A stretch of DNA of 64,000 bases from Hymenolepis diminuta (lineage: Eukaryota; Platyhelminthes; Cestoda; Cyclophyllidea; Hymenolepididae). The notes below the pieces were generated by a model. It was not told where the DNA came from, searched no databases, and was given only the letters and a program-made list of their open reading frames with translations. The stretch is taken from positions 292,301 to 356,300 of the forward strand of contig CAADRB010000051.1 of the NCBI GenBank assembly GCA_900708905.1, read 5' to 3'. Position 1 is the stretch's first letter. Every line of letters starts with the position of its first letter. Position numbers and translations under genes: made by a program. Below, piece after piece: positions 23,501 to 34,085 of the stretch.

Positions 23501-24778
23501 GGTTTCACGTCATGTGAGTGAAAATTATAGTAGACGTTGGTCTACAAGAGTGGGGATTTTTATTCATGTGTACTTTATGATCTCATTCAGTTCAAATTTT
23601 GTCTGACTGCAGGAGAAATTATGCATTCGAACCAACCGAGCTTAAAAGGTTAGATGGTGGATCCACTTCCACCTTTGGAGTTAGTATAGGTACAGGCTAG
23701 CGAGAATTCTTCTATTAGTCAAGATACCAGGATGATAATTGGAGCTAATGTAAGTTTAACATAGCAAAATCCACTCCATATGAACTACGTTTCATATTTC
23801 ACATATCTAAGTTCTTGTCGATTGTGAATAAGGATTCTGAGATGGATTGCCAACAGAGTCAACTTTTTTAGCTGTTATTGCCTATTGAGAAGTATATATA
23901 AATCGTTCTGCTGGCAATTTCAGCTGAAAATGTTCGTAAATTTATGATTTCTTAGCGATATTAATAAAGATTCGAACCTCCTTGATGCTAATCTTGTCAG
24001 TAAAAAATGGTTGAATATGTGCAAAAAACGCTGTTTTTACCAACGTAAAGTCATCTTGAAATCAGGCCGCCATTGAAGTAATTTAATTGATTCATTAGTT
24101 CGTTAATCACTTTTACTTCTAAGTTCCAGGAGGTTTTAGTACCTCCCCATGTTAAAATAAAATTGGCCTATTTTGCTAATATTGAGAATCCAGTTCGATT
24201 TATCTCAGGAAAAGTAGTCCCATTAGACTAATAAAAGCAGTCTGGAATTGTGCTTCTTAATCTCCTGCTCTGTTACTGAGTCATTTATCGTCACTCCCAG
24301 TACGCCTTATTTTCATTTTTACTTTGGCTTCATGTCTATTTTCTTCTTAGAATGGACACGACGATGCCGTAATGGGAGAAGTCGAAGAAACGGCTAAAGA
24401 TGCCACCAAGGATGAATTGAAGGGAACCCTCGCCGCCGATCTCAGAGATTCAGGTGACACTGCCAAAGAGGTCAGTGAATTTACAAATGACATTACGAAG
24501 GGAATCATTGCTGAGTAAGTCCTACTTTCATTCCTGTGTTCCGTATTCTTGTCAATTTTATAACTATTCGTTTTGTCTCAATTCCTCTCAGTGGTAGTGG
24601 GACTGTGACTGTGAAGACAACAGAGAGCTCCTTGGAGAAGCACACTATCATTGAAGGTGGCAATGTTATGACAACCGTCCATGAGACTGAACGTATTGAT
24701 GGCGAAGTTGTCAAGGATGACATTGTCCAAGTGAAATCTGATGCTGAGGATAATTCGGCTATCAAACCTGAAGGTTAG
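10845..24778 (+). CDS. lgl: Lethal(2) giant larvae (Lgl/LLGL) homologue, 20 coding exons, 1576 aa
   Basis: Coding exons: 10845-10967, 11001-11098, 11134-11313, 11389-11544, 11699-12420, 12491-12542, 13788-13981, 14088-14302, 14375-14647, 14911-14988, 16357-16635, 16940-17183, 17276-17344, 18554-18682, 18762-19275, 20487-20949, 22368-22632, 22706-23031, 24351-24514, 24592-24778 (TAG stop). Every junction is GT-AG and the phases join into one frame of 4731 nt. Lgl proteins are cortical double beta-propeller (WD40) scaffolds that set cell polarity against the aPKC/Par complex and touch the exocytic SNARE machinery. Landmarks seen in order are VNVYGMPGISF (first blade), YGPLPCAAI, FLGGLPRA, AWPPFRKVG, SAHGFALIDL and the basic hinge LRESFRKIRK. 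There is no C-terminal R-SNARE, which argues against tomosyn. The start ATG lies 6 nt after a TTCTATTAG acceptor, so the 5' UTR is either spliced or trans-spliced. Exon borders in the acidic inserts are the least certain parts. Confidence 0.9.
11699..12420 (+). CDS. lgl: Lgl exon 5: propeller strands interrupted by an acidic-then-basic insert
   Basis: Residues about 186-426. It opens with the conserved ELHPQGGELLLGYAGGTAIV strand (family pattern H-P-x-D-P-N-x-I-L-I-G-Y-S-R-G). A low-complexity insert of about 110 residues follows. Residues 237-296 are rich in Glu, Lys, Pro and Ser, with a KEETKEETKEE tract. Residues 306-340 form a predicted basic amphipathic helix containing EKFRTFSRTIKNK. 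The propeller then resumes with CCATWRI, LVAYDDGAYLTWAIPKF and IPYG. Vertebrate LLGL has only a short loop here. The exon ends at TAT G|GTGGGT, in phase with exon 6, which completes the YGPLPC motif. Confidence 0.85.
12491..14647 (+). CDS. lgl: Lgl exons 6-9: LLGL domain and second half of the first propeller
   Basis: Exon 6 (12491-12542) gives GPLPCAAIQRIVARPSV. Exon 7 (13788-13981) gives GGVITAFLGGLPRA followed by KHTISVLG, matching the Lgl signature 'FSGGMPRAxxGDRHCISV'. Exon 8 (14088-14302) has an Asp/Glu/Lys linker, then GYLLVLTDRELVAIDL and SWPAI..PYL, matching 'LVVLxEEELVVIDL...WPP..LPYL'. Exon 9 (14375-14647) starts IPNQLMSRL and continues WPVIGG, AIAHADADISLWHV and CFESLGRIST, matching 'LLLTGHEDGTVRFWD...LYKLST'. 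The region corresponds to residues 427-671. Introns are 1245, 106 and 72 nt. Confidence 0.88.
14911..17183 (+). CDS. lgl: Lgl exons 10-12: second propeller with WPPFRKVG and SHGF-type motifs
   Basis: Residues about 672-871. Exon 10 (14911-14988) is a 26-codon phase-0 exon, LGVHSQIIEVKISFLSK. Exon 11 (16357-16635) opens IEEEAWPPFRKVGDC, almost the vertebrate 'EDEWPPLRKVGSF', and contains IVILVGGSAGNFSMW and FTWEGPTAFR (family 'YRWKGHERL'). Exon 12 (16940-17183) has LCELVQFNPPSAITTTAYEP, WEALAIGSAHGFALIDLKT and VHKLLTHDL, matching '[35 protein letters not shown]'. Intron 10 is 1368 nt. Confidence 0.9.
17276..17344 (+). CDS. lgl: Lgl exon 13: 69-nt symmetric exon, possible cassette exon
   Basis: Flanked by TTGAATCTTAG and GTGAGT, this exon encodes 23 residues (Q-N-I-Y-N-S-I-K-R-G-L-E-F...EPIVQFVT) and begins and ends in phase 1. 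Skipping it leaves the frame intact and joins exon 12 directly to the hinge exon. Vertebrate Lgl passes almost directly from the SHGF blade to the hinge, so the exon is extra sequence relative to them. Its last codons (EPIVQFVT-R) resemble the end of exon 12 (EPFVTSVT-R), which may reflect an old exon-end duplication. Inclusion versus skipping cannot be decided from DNA. Confidence 0.6.
18150..18235 (-). mobile_element. tRNA-derived SINE-like element in Lgl intron 13, antisense
   Basis: Minus strand: an A-box-like 'ggtgacgaagtagtcaagga', then 'caagtcacaagtcacgagatcgatgc', colinear with the 22.3-kb element. It is degenerate. Confidence 0.4.
18554..18682 (+). CDS. lgl: Lgl exon 14: basic phospho-hinge (aPKC target region)
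   Basis: Residues 895-937. The segment QLKATLRESFRKIRKIRT aligns with the invariant animal hinge S-L-K-K-S-L-R-(Q/E)-S-F-R-(R/K). In other animals this polybasic stretch binds acidic phospholipids and is released from the cortex when atypical PKC phosphorylates its serines. Here the first serine position is Gln907, the second is Thr911 and the third is Ser915. The basic residues are kept. The exon ends in a Pro/Ala/Ser/Thr linker. Numbering includes exon 13; subtract 23 if it is skipped. Confidence 0.85.
18762..22632 (+). CDS. lgl: Lgl exons 15-17: late propeller blades with long acidic linkers
   Basis: Exon 15 (18762-19275) starts with an Ala/Glu/Thr-rich linker, then SGVSALALLDTYVVPG, TAALIVGTQEGGLVTHTL and IFQHGAPVVSISALD, matching 'VRTLYFADTY...LWAGTNGGTIYAFSL...MHRAPVVGILVLD'. 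Exon 16 (20487-20949) has a Pro/Glu linker, then HELLVCTAEQVRIISLPSLK (family 'HQLLVVSEEQFKVFTLPKV') and a Ser/Thr/Ala-rich end. Exon 17 (22368-22632) has another Glu/Ala linker, then SLRRVTSFG and YHAVVGLKNGRIHVLTIPSLRR, matching 'HLAVLTNLGDIQVVSLPLL'. The linkers have no counterpart of this length in vertebrate LLGL and account for most of the extra size. The frame crosses both 1.2-1.4 kb introns without conflict. Confidence 0.88.
20055..20240 (+). repeat. Interspersed repeat family R1, copy 3, inside Lgl intron 15
   Basis: Shares 'gcgctactggatgtgtact', 'ccaaggctgctcaacaaaatg' and 'cttcagaactaaat' with copies 1 and 2. Its right end ('ccctctcttcactacatta') matches the inverted copy 4. Confidence 0.6.
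21440..21505 (-). mobile_element. tRNA-derived SINE-like element in Lgl intron 16, antisense
   Basis: Minus strand 'ggtggcgtagtggttaagtg' is a near-canonical polymerase III A box (TGGCNNAGTGG type). An 'aatcgattagcatc' segment follows where a worn B box would lie. Confidence 0.45.
22260..22350 (-). mobile_element. tRNA-derived SINE-like element in Lgl intron 16, antisense
   Basis: Minus strand 'ggtgatgtagtggtcagcat', then an anticodon-arm-like 'gcctgtctaataagtcagag', then 'ggtgctcgatgcatatcc' resembling a B box. The layout is tRNA-like but there is no intact cloverleaf. Confidence 0.45.
22706..24778 (+). CDS. lgl: Lgl exons 18-20: last blade and C-terminal tail
   Basis: Exon 18 (22706-23031) encodes the last propeller strands (GITNACISNSANLAFWPL, AYCVCLPEWARPKPPQP). 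Exon 19 (24351-24514) is Asp/Glu/Lys/Thr-rich. Exon 20 (24592-24778) has DGSGTVTVKTTESSLEKHT and a Thr/Val/Glu tail ending at TAG. The tail is not a SNARE helix. A GTTAGT sequence overlaps the stop (24774 on), so an alternative splice to a further exon cannot be excluded, though I see no clear partner. Tail exons are less conserved and rest mainly on phase agreement and codon-like composition. Confidence 0.75.
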
Positions 24779-25587
24779 TTGTGGTTTTAGCATGCTCGTT
24801 TAGCATCTCAACTTCGCTAATTTTTGCGTATTATATATATTAGCTGAGCACAACGGCTTCACAGGTGAAGTAAAATTGGTTGGCTGTTTCTTTTTCTCCT
24901 AAATATAGTATGTAAAATCAATCGCCATCGTACCTTTAACTAATAGTAATAATATATGTTTGTGTTATCATCGTGATTCCATAACGAAATAGGAGATATT
25001 TGTTGTGATAACTTACTATTATGTCAGTAAAATGTTTTAACTTAGAGTTATAAAAAATGGCATGCAGAATTTCAGCAGGTCAGTTATTTGATCTGTTCCA
25101 ATGAATTTTGAACCGTACTATTTGATTTGAGCTTTGGATATTAATACTACTCACGGCAAGGTGAAAACTGACAGGATTTAATGATGCCTCTGAACAGGGG
25201 GAGCAGTAAAATAGTTCGATAAAGGCTAAAATAGGGAGGTATGGATAATACAGTCGGGACATCAAGAATCTTAGCTTATTAACATTTCGGCTTCTTGAAT
25301 TGTTCAATGTCTCGTAAAGGGTATAGTTTATAGGGTAGTGTCTTAACGTACCATAGCTTAAATTTTGTTAGTTCGCCTCTTGTTTCCTTAACACAATCAT
25401 ATCTACGGGATTCAGATCGATGTAGTTGAACTGTTGTAGTTGTCATCTCTAGTCACCTATATCTTACACCCAAGAGCACTTGTTGGCTCTTTGTTCTAGT
25501 GACATTTAACCCCACTCACCAGCACTGTTTATAGTTACATTTCTTGAATTACGATTCACTTCAAACTTTATTGGAGTTCAAATTTAA

Positions 25588-25593
25588 AATAAA
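25588..25593 (+). terminator. First AATAAA after the Lgl stop codon
   Basis: A consensus polyadenylation hexamer 810 nt past the TAG at 24776-24778. I saw no AATAAA between the two. Use of this site is inferred only. Confidence 0.3.
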
Positions 25594-28500
25594 TTTCTGA
25601 GCATTATATTCTCAGCAAAGTGTATTTACTTTTAGTTTGCACGAATTAGGCGCTAATTTTCTCAGAACGATGTGGTCTGAAGTTGTTCCTCCATAAATCA
25701 CTCTTCTCTACGGAAAAGAGTTCTGTTTACTGATTATTTACAAACTTGAATTACATTCGTACTTGCTTTCAGTAATTAGTGTTTCATTAATTCGTTCGTT
25801 ATAGAAAAATGGCTTAATTCAAAATGTGGATTGATTTCGAGCTCTTAAAAATGGTTTGCACGATGACTATGTTAAATTCATGTCATCCTAATATCTTGAC
25901 CATTAGATTATATCTGCTGAATATCTGTAATTCAAGATGGGAGACGCCACTTGCCAATCTCTTAAACTTGGTCAATTTGGAGCAAATTTTCTGTGATCAG
26001 AGGAATGTGAAGTTTATTTGGAAGTGCGAGATTAAGTCAGTACAAATGAGTGCAAACACTCACTCTTGAATACCAGCATCTGCAATTTTCACCTATTGCC
26101 TTGAAAACTAAGCTTCAACCAAGTTGGTGATAACCAGTATCATATCTTTGAACTTATGCTCTGTTCTTTTAATTTTCGTACTTTTATTTCTTTTAGTGAC
26201 TGCGTAGTCAACAATCTGATGCCCAAGGATATCCTCATTGGGATAAAACAAAATGAACTTTTATTCTATACCTATATCTGTATTTGTGTCCGCTTTTCGT
26301 ATGACCCTGCCTACCTATTTAATTCTTATCTATCTATCAATCCCTCTCTTTCGGCGCACATATCTTGGTCTGATTTTTCGATCCATCGGTTTAACACCTC
26401 TATTTAATCTGCTTTTGTAATTCTGTGTACGCCTTTTGTGTGAGTTGTCGGGATAAAAGAACTAGAATTGAGTCTCTCTCCCCATACACCTCTTTTCGTC
26501 ACTTTTTCCCGCTACCTCCCAGACTCGTTCTCCCTCCTCCTCTTCTTGTTGGTTCTTTTTACCCCGTCTCTTCCGTATTCTTGTCATTTTTCGATGCTGC
26601 TGGTCTAATTTCACATCAGTTTTGGTTCCCCTTCTCCATCTCTCATCAAGAGAATATCTTCCATACGTATATGCATACAGTCTTGACCATTTTGTTTTTC
26701 TTTTATTGCTGTATGGTCGCTAAGCATTTGTCCGATTGCTTTTTTGTGTTCGCTAGTCGATTACCTATGTTTTGGTGACAAGTTACGACCTGTACCTCGA
26801 ACTCTATTTTCTTTCCTATCTTCAAATAAGCAGCTGTTCGCACAATCACCTTTTATTCTACTCACAAATGTCTGGTTTATGGTTTATTAATTTTTTTTTT
26901 TTTTCGGTTTACTTCTGATGTTTCTTTATCACGATCTGGATGCTGGGAGCATATAGAACTTGTGTTAATCCGAATTAATGTTAACTGGAGAGTCGAATGA
27001 AAGTTTCAACTAAGCTACGAGCCCTTGTGATTCTTATAAATATTTGAGATTATAGGTGTCTCGAGTATATTTTATCCAGAAATGATTAGATAAATCAAAA
27101 GACTGTGCCGAAGATTTCTATTGGCTAATAAGACATTGGAACGGAATCGTATTTCCCAATTACACCTTAGAATCATTATTTATTTTAAAAAGAGCAAATT
27201 TTTATTTCAGCCTATGACAAATATATCGATATAAAAATTAGATGGGTTTCAGAAAATGATAACCTATATAGAATTTTCGAGTTCAAAGAGAATAGGAGAG
27301 GAATGTTTATGGAGCGAATTTTGGCTGAAAAGGAAATACTGTAGGAGAAATATAAGTAAAAATATCGCTCATTTGAGAGTTACTAAATGTAGCAGCGGAG
27401 GAATTGTTGGCAGATGTCATTAGAGGCAATAGAGTGTTTTAACACAGTCTATGGAGGCTTTCATAATCCTTTAATAGTAAAGTTCATGTAGTCTATTAGT
27501 TAGCCTACGTTGCCACTATAATATTCACAGGTCGTCACTGTGGTATTACTGTGCATAGAATTGTTCAGATCCAACAGAAGACTTACAATCCATGCTGTGG
27601 TTTTTTGCATTTAGAAAATACACTTGTTTATATCGGAATAGGTGGGATTGGTAAGCCCAACAATAAATAAATGGGTGATGCTTGTGGATCAAAAATATTT
27701 GAATCAGCTTTCTAGAAGTAAAATAACAGTGTTCATGTTCGCATTAAGGCCCGACACGAATTGCTACTTCCCAAGACAAAGGGTTGGATCAGTTAAATGA
27801 AGCTTTGAACTCTAACAGTTATCCCTGGCCTAAGAGTGAAGACTCGCCTAAAGACAATAATATGGAACACGTGTTGATTAGAGATATAAGTGCACAAGAG
27901 TATCTACCGGCTAAGTTCCAGCTAATAGAAGAAAAAGAATAAGTTATGCAAAGTCCGTAGGAGGTTGTGGGCCGACATGAAGACAAAGGTAAATCATGAA
28001 GGTATTTTCATGTTGATAAAGAAGAGATTGGAAAGCTTATCAATATGACGTTAGGGGTGTATAGTGCATTATAAACGGGAGTAGAGAAAAGTGGACTTCT
28101 CCACATATTCATTAAAATTATTTTGTATTACAATTCATATTATCATTACCACTTTCACGGTGAGCTCTACTCATTAAAAGAAATTTCAAGTCCACTTTCC
28201 TTACGGTCTGAAAGATAATTAACAAGCTTGCAGATTTGAGTGTTCTTTTTATTCTAAAAGTAGAAGTAGCGCTGTCATGGATTCCCGTTAATATTTGGAA
28301 ACAGATCATTGTTTTTTGCATGCACATAAGTGGACTGGAGAAGGATAGGAAGTATTTGCTTACCTGGATCACCTAATGAAGTAGCAAACGTCTCTTAGTT
28401 AATCTGGAAGATACTTTTTGCTACTCCACAAATGCTAATCCGAAAGAAAAAATGATCTATTTACATGTTTGTCAGCCAATTAACGTGTCAATCATGTTAG

Positions 28501-28639
28501 CGACTATTCTTTAACTAACCTTGATTGAAAATTTAACTCTTGACTGTTCGAAATTAGAACTAAATCAACCGATTACTGCCATTAGATACCATCTGGAGTG
28601 AATTAGAGGAGACTGTTTTGCTTAAAATGTCATTGCAGT

Positions 28640-28822
28640 CTCACCTATCTGCTTATGGTAGTAAGAAAACACGAAAGGGATCAAAGTGGCATAACCGACT
28701 ATTCAATCAAATTAACTGGTGAACAAGCTCTGGATGTCGTTGACGTTATCTCTTCCAGCACCCAAGGATCTGATCATGAAAAAGCGGGCATTGAAACATG
28801 GGATATTACAAAGTGAAATCCA
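28640..28822 (+). CDS. Weak exon-like segment, unknown
   Basis: After CATTGCAG an open frame reads through SGITDYSIKLTGEQALDVVD and IETWDITK to a possible donor AAA|GTGAAA. A degenerate partial copy of the same DNA lies at 29265-29335. This may be part of a repeat rather than a gene. Confidence 0.15.
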
Positions 28823-29749
28823 CCACTTATTAGGACGTGAATACCTCGCTTCAAATAAATCAAGACTCTTAGTATCCTTGCTTCATTACATGCTCCTTTG
28901 TTTCGTCATCTACCGGAATATTTTGCTATTTTGCGTGCTGGCCCATATGTACGAAAATCACGAGTAAAGAGAGAAACAATTCATTTTACCAATAATTACC
29001 GTAAAAGACTCATTTGACATCCGTGACCTAACAGCATTATGAGTGTCTGCGACGACAGAAATTGAGACCGTGGCTGATTGATGAACATTAAGTTACTTGA
29101 ATTTCAAATTTTGGTATCTGGCTCCACTGACCCCGAGTGAATTCAAATCTGCAATGTTCGGACTTTTTGACCAGTAGATTGATTTGAGAGGTTATATATT
29201 TGCAACTTCTGAAAACCAGATACGGCTAGTAGATTCTGAGATGAAAGCGAATAAAAAGATACAAGCAAATAAAAGTAGTGTGACCAATCAATAAGTTATA
29301 ATAAGCTGGTCAACAAACTCTGGACATCACTCGGAGACTCAGAGACCAAGTAGTGGAAATTAGGTTTTGGAATATTTGGAAAACACAGTATTTACATATG
29401 TGTCCGTTTATAACAATAATGGCATAAAATATATTGATCTGATAAGCTACAAGTGAGGGAAATAGTTTGAGGAAAGAACGGGGAGATCTTGTCCATGGGA
29501 TTAGAGATATCTTCTATTCTCAGCCCAAAGAGCAAATTTTGCTGCGTTTTTCCAATAACTTTTTTTAGGGGCTTTCACAGAATCCAATACCAAGATGTAG
29601 ATGTCATTTTAATATGTGGTATTTCAACTATCCTTGTCTTTTATGAGCCATAAAGTAACGGGACAATGGAAGTCTTTGCTGATCATCGCGTCTGAGTACC
29701 AGTGATTCTGTCAATAGTGCAAAATAGTGATAGTGGATATAGAGTGAGA

Positions 29750-29885
29750 AAGTGGACATTCAGACATTCTGACTCAATTATATAGAATTCCATTCGGACC
29801 TTCCCCTCCCCCTCCCCTTCCGTTTCATTCCTTACTGGACTGTTTAGTAATTTTGAGTTTTGAGCTGTTATTCCTATTATTATTT
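29750..29885 (+). repeat. Repeat family R3, copy 1, containing a homopyrimidine mirror repeat
   Basis: The stretch 'ccctccccttccgtttcatt' then 'ccttactggactgttt' recurs inverted at 48655-48790. The two copies align over roughly 130 nt. Confidence 0.55.
29799..29821 (+). repeat. Perfect 23-nt homopyrimidine mirror repeat
   Basis: The composition C2-T2-C4-T-C5-T-C4-T2-C2 reads the same in both directions on one strand. Such mirror tracts can form intramolecular triplex (H-DNA) in supercoiled DNA. The complementary strand has three runs of four or five G. Confidence 0.85.
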
Positions 29886-29980
29886 TAAAAAACTAGAGTT
29901 TTAGAGAATAGAATACCGTTTTTCTAAGCTAATTAAACCCATTGTGGTTTCCTATTTTGCTTCAAACTATCGGAAAGAAA

Positions 29981-30278
29981 ATGCCAAAAAGAGAAGAAGG
30001 GAGGCCAGGTGGTTCTGCCAGAGGTAGTTTGTAAATATCTCTTCCGGTGGTTTTTACGCATTGGGAACCTGAAAAGCGTGATTCATCTCATTTATTTCAA
30101 GGCGCGGTTGAATTTTCGCTCAGTTAATCTACCAAAAAATCTGCACACGCAAAGAACTGGTTAAAGCAACTTCATGAGGATCCCAAAGAGGTATTCAACG
30201 AAGAAAAAGTCGAATTTTGGATGATTCGTGCAATTCTATTCCTCGCATTACTGAATCTCAACTATAACTGGAATGAGT
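29981..30278 (+). pseudogene. Possible broken coding remnant
   Basis: ATG at 29981 opens MPKREEGRPGGSARG to a possible donor G|GTAGTT. After TTTATTTCAAG the same frame continues AVEFSLS, one TAA, then KNWLKQLHEDPKEVFNEEKV and a hydrophobic end. One in-frame stop interrupts it. Frames of this length are expected by chance in AT-rich DNA, so the call is tentative. Confidence 0.15.
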
Positions 30279-33200
30279 AAGTAAAAGGGAAATTGTGAGT
30301 AGAACCATGGTGTCATCGACTCTTTGCAAATAAAAGTGAGATGAGAAGGCAGTGAGCCATCATTACACACCAACGTGAATTCCTCGGCCTAGTAGACGGA
30401 CACTACGAAAATCACGTAAACAGGGGTTGATGCAAAATCAAATGAAGTTGTTCTTCGGAGTTTTCATATGAATAAGAAGATGAAGATATGACTAAGCAAG
30501 CTTGATCATGCTACACTGAAATAGGGTAAGATCTGATGATCCTAGAGTCCATATGAAGTGAGTCTCTCCAAGTTCCCCGACTGCGATTCGCAGTCCTACT
30601 GCCTTTACCATCCTTCCCTTCCTAGACGTTCGCCTACTATTAAAAATTTAAAAGCCTTTTTGCTTTGTCATAAATAATAAATAATCTGAACGTTGTTTTA
30701 TGCTTTTCATATGCTGGTTGTGTTAAATCTACTGACGTAGCAGTTGTCGCTCTAAATGTGCAAAGGTCTCCTAAGTGGTAATTGAGGTCGAAGTTCAAAT
30801 TAACTCAATGGGACTGTGCGACTGCAGTGCAAAGGGGATGATTAAAAATTGTTCTTACTCTTTCGTAATTACAGTACTCGATTATTTAAATAGTCATGGC
30901 AACTAATTAAATGTAGATAGGTTTAAAATCGTAGCTTATCTTATCATATCTCCCAGTATTCTATGAATAATATGAACTAGACTCAGTTTCATAATCTTTA
31001 CAATTTTTGATCTCAGAATGGCATGTGAATATATGTGATAGCAAAATAGTTCTATGGGGATTATCATTAGCATATAGTTTATAGACTTACATTTCAAAGT
31101 TACCTTAAAGGGAATAATCGAAACTGATTGTTTATGCTGACCATAAAATATGCCTTATATGGTCCTTCCCTTTCAACCAGAAGTGACTAAAGTGATTTGA
31201 TTTCAGTATTAATCTTACGATCTCCCCAGTCATAAATTGGCACCTTTTAAACGAAAGTTAATATAATAACTGTTAATATCGTCCAAGGCCAGCAGCCATA
31301 AAGCGGCTACCTCCCAGACATCCCTAAATTGACAGAATCCCAACCTATGCGTCATTTCTAAGGTCATGTAGTGCGCCTTTTAGCCACCAAGACCAATTAA
31401 TTCTAAGAAAGGTTGGACTGTGGAATTTTATACTGCAAGTTTAATTGCACGAGACGGGAGGATGGAGAGTAAGCATTTAAGATTAATGCGTTCCATTTGC
31501 TCATCGTGCTGATATTTGGGAACTGTTCATTTTTTAAATGATTTAAACTATTAATACCTTTAATATTCAGCAAAATGAGAGCAGACAAAAGCCATGGGCC
31601 TTGGTTTGAATAGGATATCGACTATTGACAATGAAAAAAATGAATCGACATATTGATAGCGATTGGCATTCTTTTGGCGGTTTATTTTTTGCATTTTTGA
31701 GTGTATTCGGTATTTGAGTAAAAAATGTTTTAGAAATTTGGTTTTTAAAAACAGATGTCCGCATTCACTTATATATTTTCATGTCATTCAGTTTGATTTC
31801 GTCTGACACTCGAATTGACAAAGTTTGAACACCCATCTTTAGAATCACAGAGCCATTAGTTAATAAGTTAGCGAGATTTTTCTTTCAGTGACTAAAGTAG
31901 CATGGTTGTTACAACCTGACATGCCTTGATTCAGCTATTGATGGATTGTGAGAACCCGGGCGTTTGGTCGGTGAGCATTCTGATTCTGATTCTGAGCATT
32001 GAATTAAACATTGGATGATTTTTTTAAATATATGCACTTAGATTCCACTTAATATTTCGATTTTACAGAATAATTTACACTCATTAAATATGGATCAATT
32101 GCCGATATACATATCGGGCAAGATTCTTTGTCACAATTGGGAATCGGAAATCATTTTCATGATCGGTTTCACGATAATAAATGCTTTCGAAGCCTTTCAC
32201 AAAAAATACCCTATGACTCAAAGGACGCTCTTCAAGTGTTAACCGTTTTATGGAAATTGATGCTGTGTGTATCTGTGGCAAAGCGGTCAAGGTATGCATT
32301 ACCAATTTAAAGGTCACGAAATCAATATTCGTCGGTTCACATCAGGTGAAATATTTGACTAGTCAAACGAATGCATGTTTCGAATCGGGAAGGTTCCATG
32401 GTGTGGTTCGTCTGTCCAGAATAAAATGCGCTACGCTTTGACGGTCTTAGGGACACCGCATACCACTTTAATAGATAGAGCTTACAAATCCAGTAAAATA
32501 AATGGAAGAGTTCATGAACCATTTACACTATCTGCTCCGGTCTAATAAATTCAATATGGTAATCTTCATCTCAGCGTATTGTTAATGATTCATGCCTCAT
32601 TGGGAATTATTGGGAATGAGAGTAAATTGGTCCCTGCTTCTCCTCCCCCTTCACCTTGAATTCAACCTTCTTTCAGAAATAAAACCACGCCCAACATTGA
32701 GAAATGACTTGTTTCCGGCGTCACGCACGGAAATAAAGGCAACCATTTACAATTTACTTTAACATTTTGAAAGTTTTTTCCCAAATTAGGGATAGCCTTG
32801 TAAAATCAGTGAAGAAAAAGACTAAATTGAACACATTATATATGAATTAATCCCTAGTATCTTTTATTATGATAAAATTCATTGTGGTTTCCAGGTGCTC
32901 AGCCATATAATAAACATTATTGAACTTGACAGGCAATTTAAATAAATATATGTTCATTTATCTAAAAAAATCGTCTCAAAGTAGTGAATCAGACAAAAGG
33001 GTGTACAATTTTCAAATATAGATAACAGGAAGGTAGAGACTTCATGCTAATTCACACATTTAGTGTTTATATCATTCGGTTTGATTATTTCATTCTGAAG
33101 TTATAAAGGAGTAGGACTAAGATTCTGGAAACCTTAATATAAAACTTGGGGTCAAACTTCATCGTAGGATTTGAATACACTCATGGGTTTAAATACCACT

Positions 33201-33939
33201 CATCTGAGGAATTGAATCGTCCATCGTTACTCACCTACTTATGTAGATGACCAACCGGAATTTTTATTTCTGAGGTTGGTAGAATACTATTTTCGAATCA
33301 GATTGGCCCCAAGATATCTTTCCTCTAAGTTTAGTGAAAAACTTCAGGGTCTTGAAAGGTTGTAACGGTTAATTGATTTAATGATATCTCCAGGCTGTGC
33401 TGTGCGGAAGAAAAAGTTCATTCTAATCCTTTTTCCTCCAACTTGCGTTCAATATCTGCACCTTTGACTGATTATAATCTTTCTAACTTAACCCTTTCGC
33501 TTTTGATGGCATTCCCGATAGATGTAAATATGGGTACTTGCTTGTATTATGTCCTTTTAGATTTCTGTGAACAAACGATCAATTATGGCTATTTTTATCT
33601 GTACTTTCAGTAAATCCAGGAATTAGTACATGTTCCTTCATATTTGATCCTTTTGTCCCTTTCTAGGTCACATATTTTAGGTTCGTTTCGTCCGCTTTTA
33701 TTTTTTTGCGAATTTGTGTAAGCCCAATCCACTTCTCTGATTTTATAAATCAAACCACACATTAAAAATGCCTGACATACCGTCTTTCACGGAACAGTTT
33801 TAGAAATGCACTTTTAAATCATTCTAATTTTCTATGAATTTTATTTAATTTATTTAATCTAATCGGTTATATTCGATTTGCAATTCCATTTGTTATTTTA
33901 CGTCCGCTGTGAACTCGATGTAGGATATGAGAAAACAAG

Positions 33940-34085
33940 TGTTAATTATTTATTTAATTAATTAATGAATATTATTAAATATTATTAAATAATAAATATT
34001 AACAGTAAATAAGCATAAATATTAAACATTAAATATTAATTAACAAACATTTATTAATACTTTAAATCTTATTAATAAACATAGA
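33940..34085. repeat. AT-rich low-complexity tract
   Basis: Nearly pure A+T built of ATTAAT, AATATT and TTAAAT units, with no regular period. Confidence 0.75.

Noticed and set aside
10845..24778. Tomosyn (STXBP5) as the identity of the large gene
   Set aside because: The motifs YGP(L/F)PC, GG(L/M)PRA, WPP(F/L)RKVG and the phospho-hinge fit Lgl, and there is no C-terminal R-SNARE helix.
26425..26778. 117-codon + frame after the Lgl gene
   Set aside because: It falls in a strongly T/C-rich tract, and the composition (F, S, L, P) is what such DNA gives in any frame. Not joined to the Lgl tail.
32093..32300. Competing frames suggesting an exon after TTTTACAG
   Set aside because: Two + frames and one minus frame are open over the same DNA and none has a consistent acceptor and donor with a recognisable product.
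33940..34085. Possible tandem array or centromere-like repeat
   Set aside because: It is only low-complexity A+T with no fixed period.
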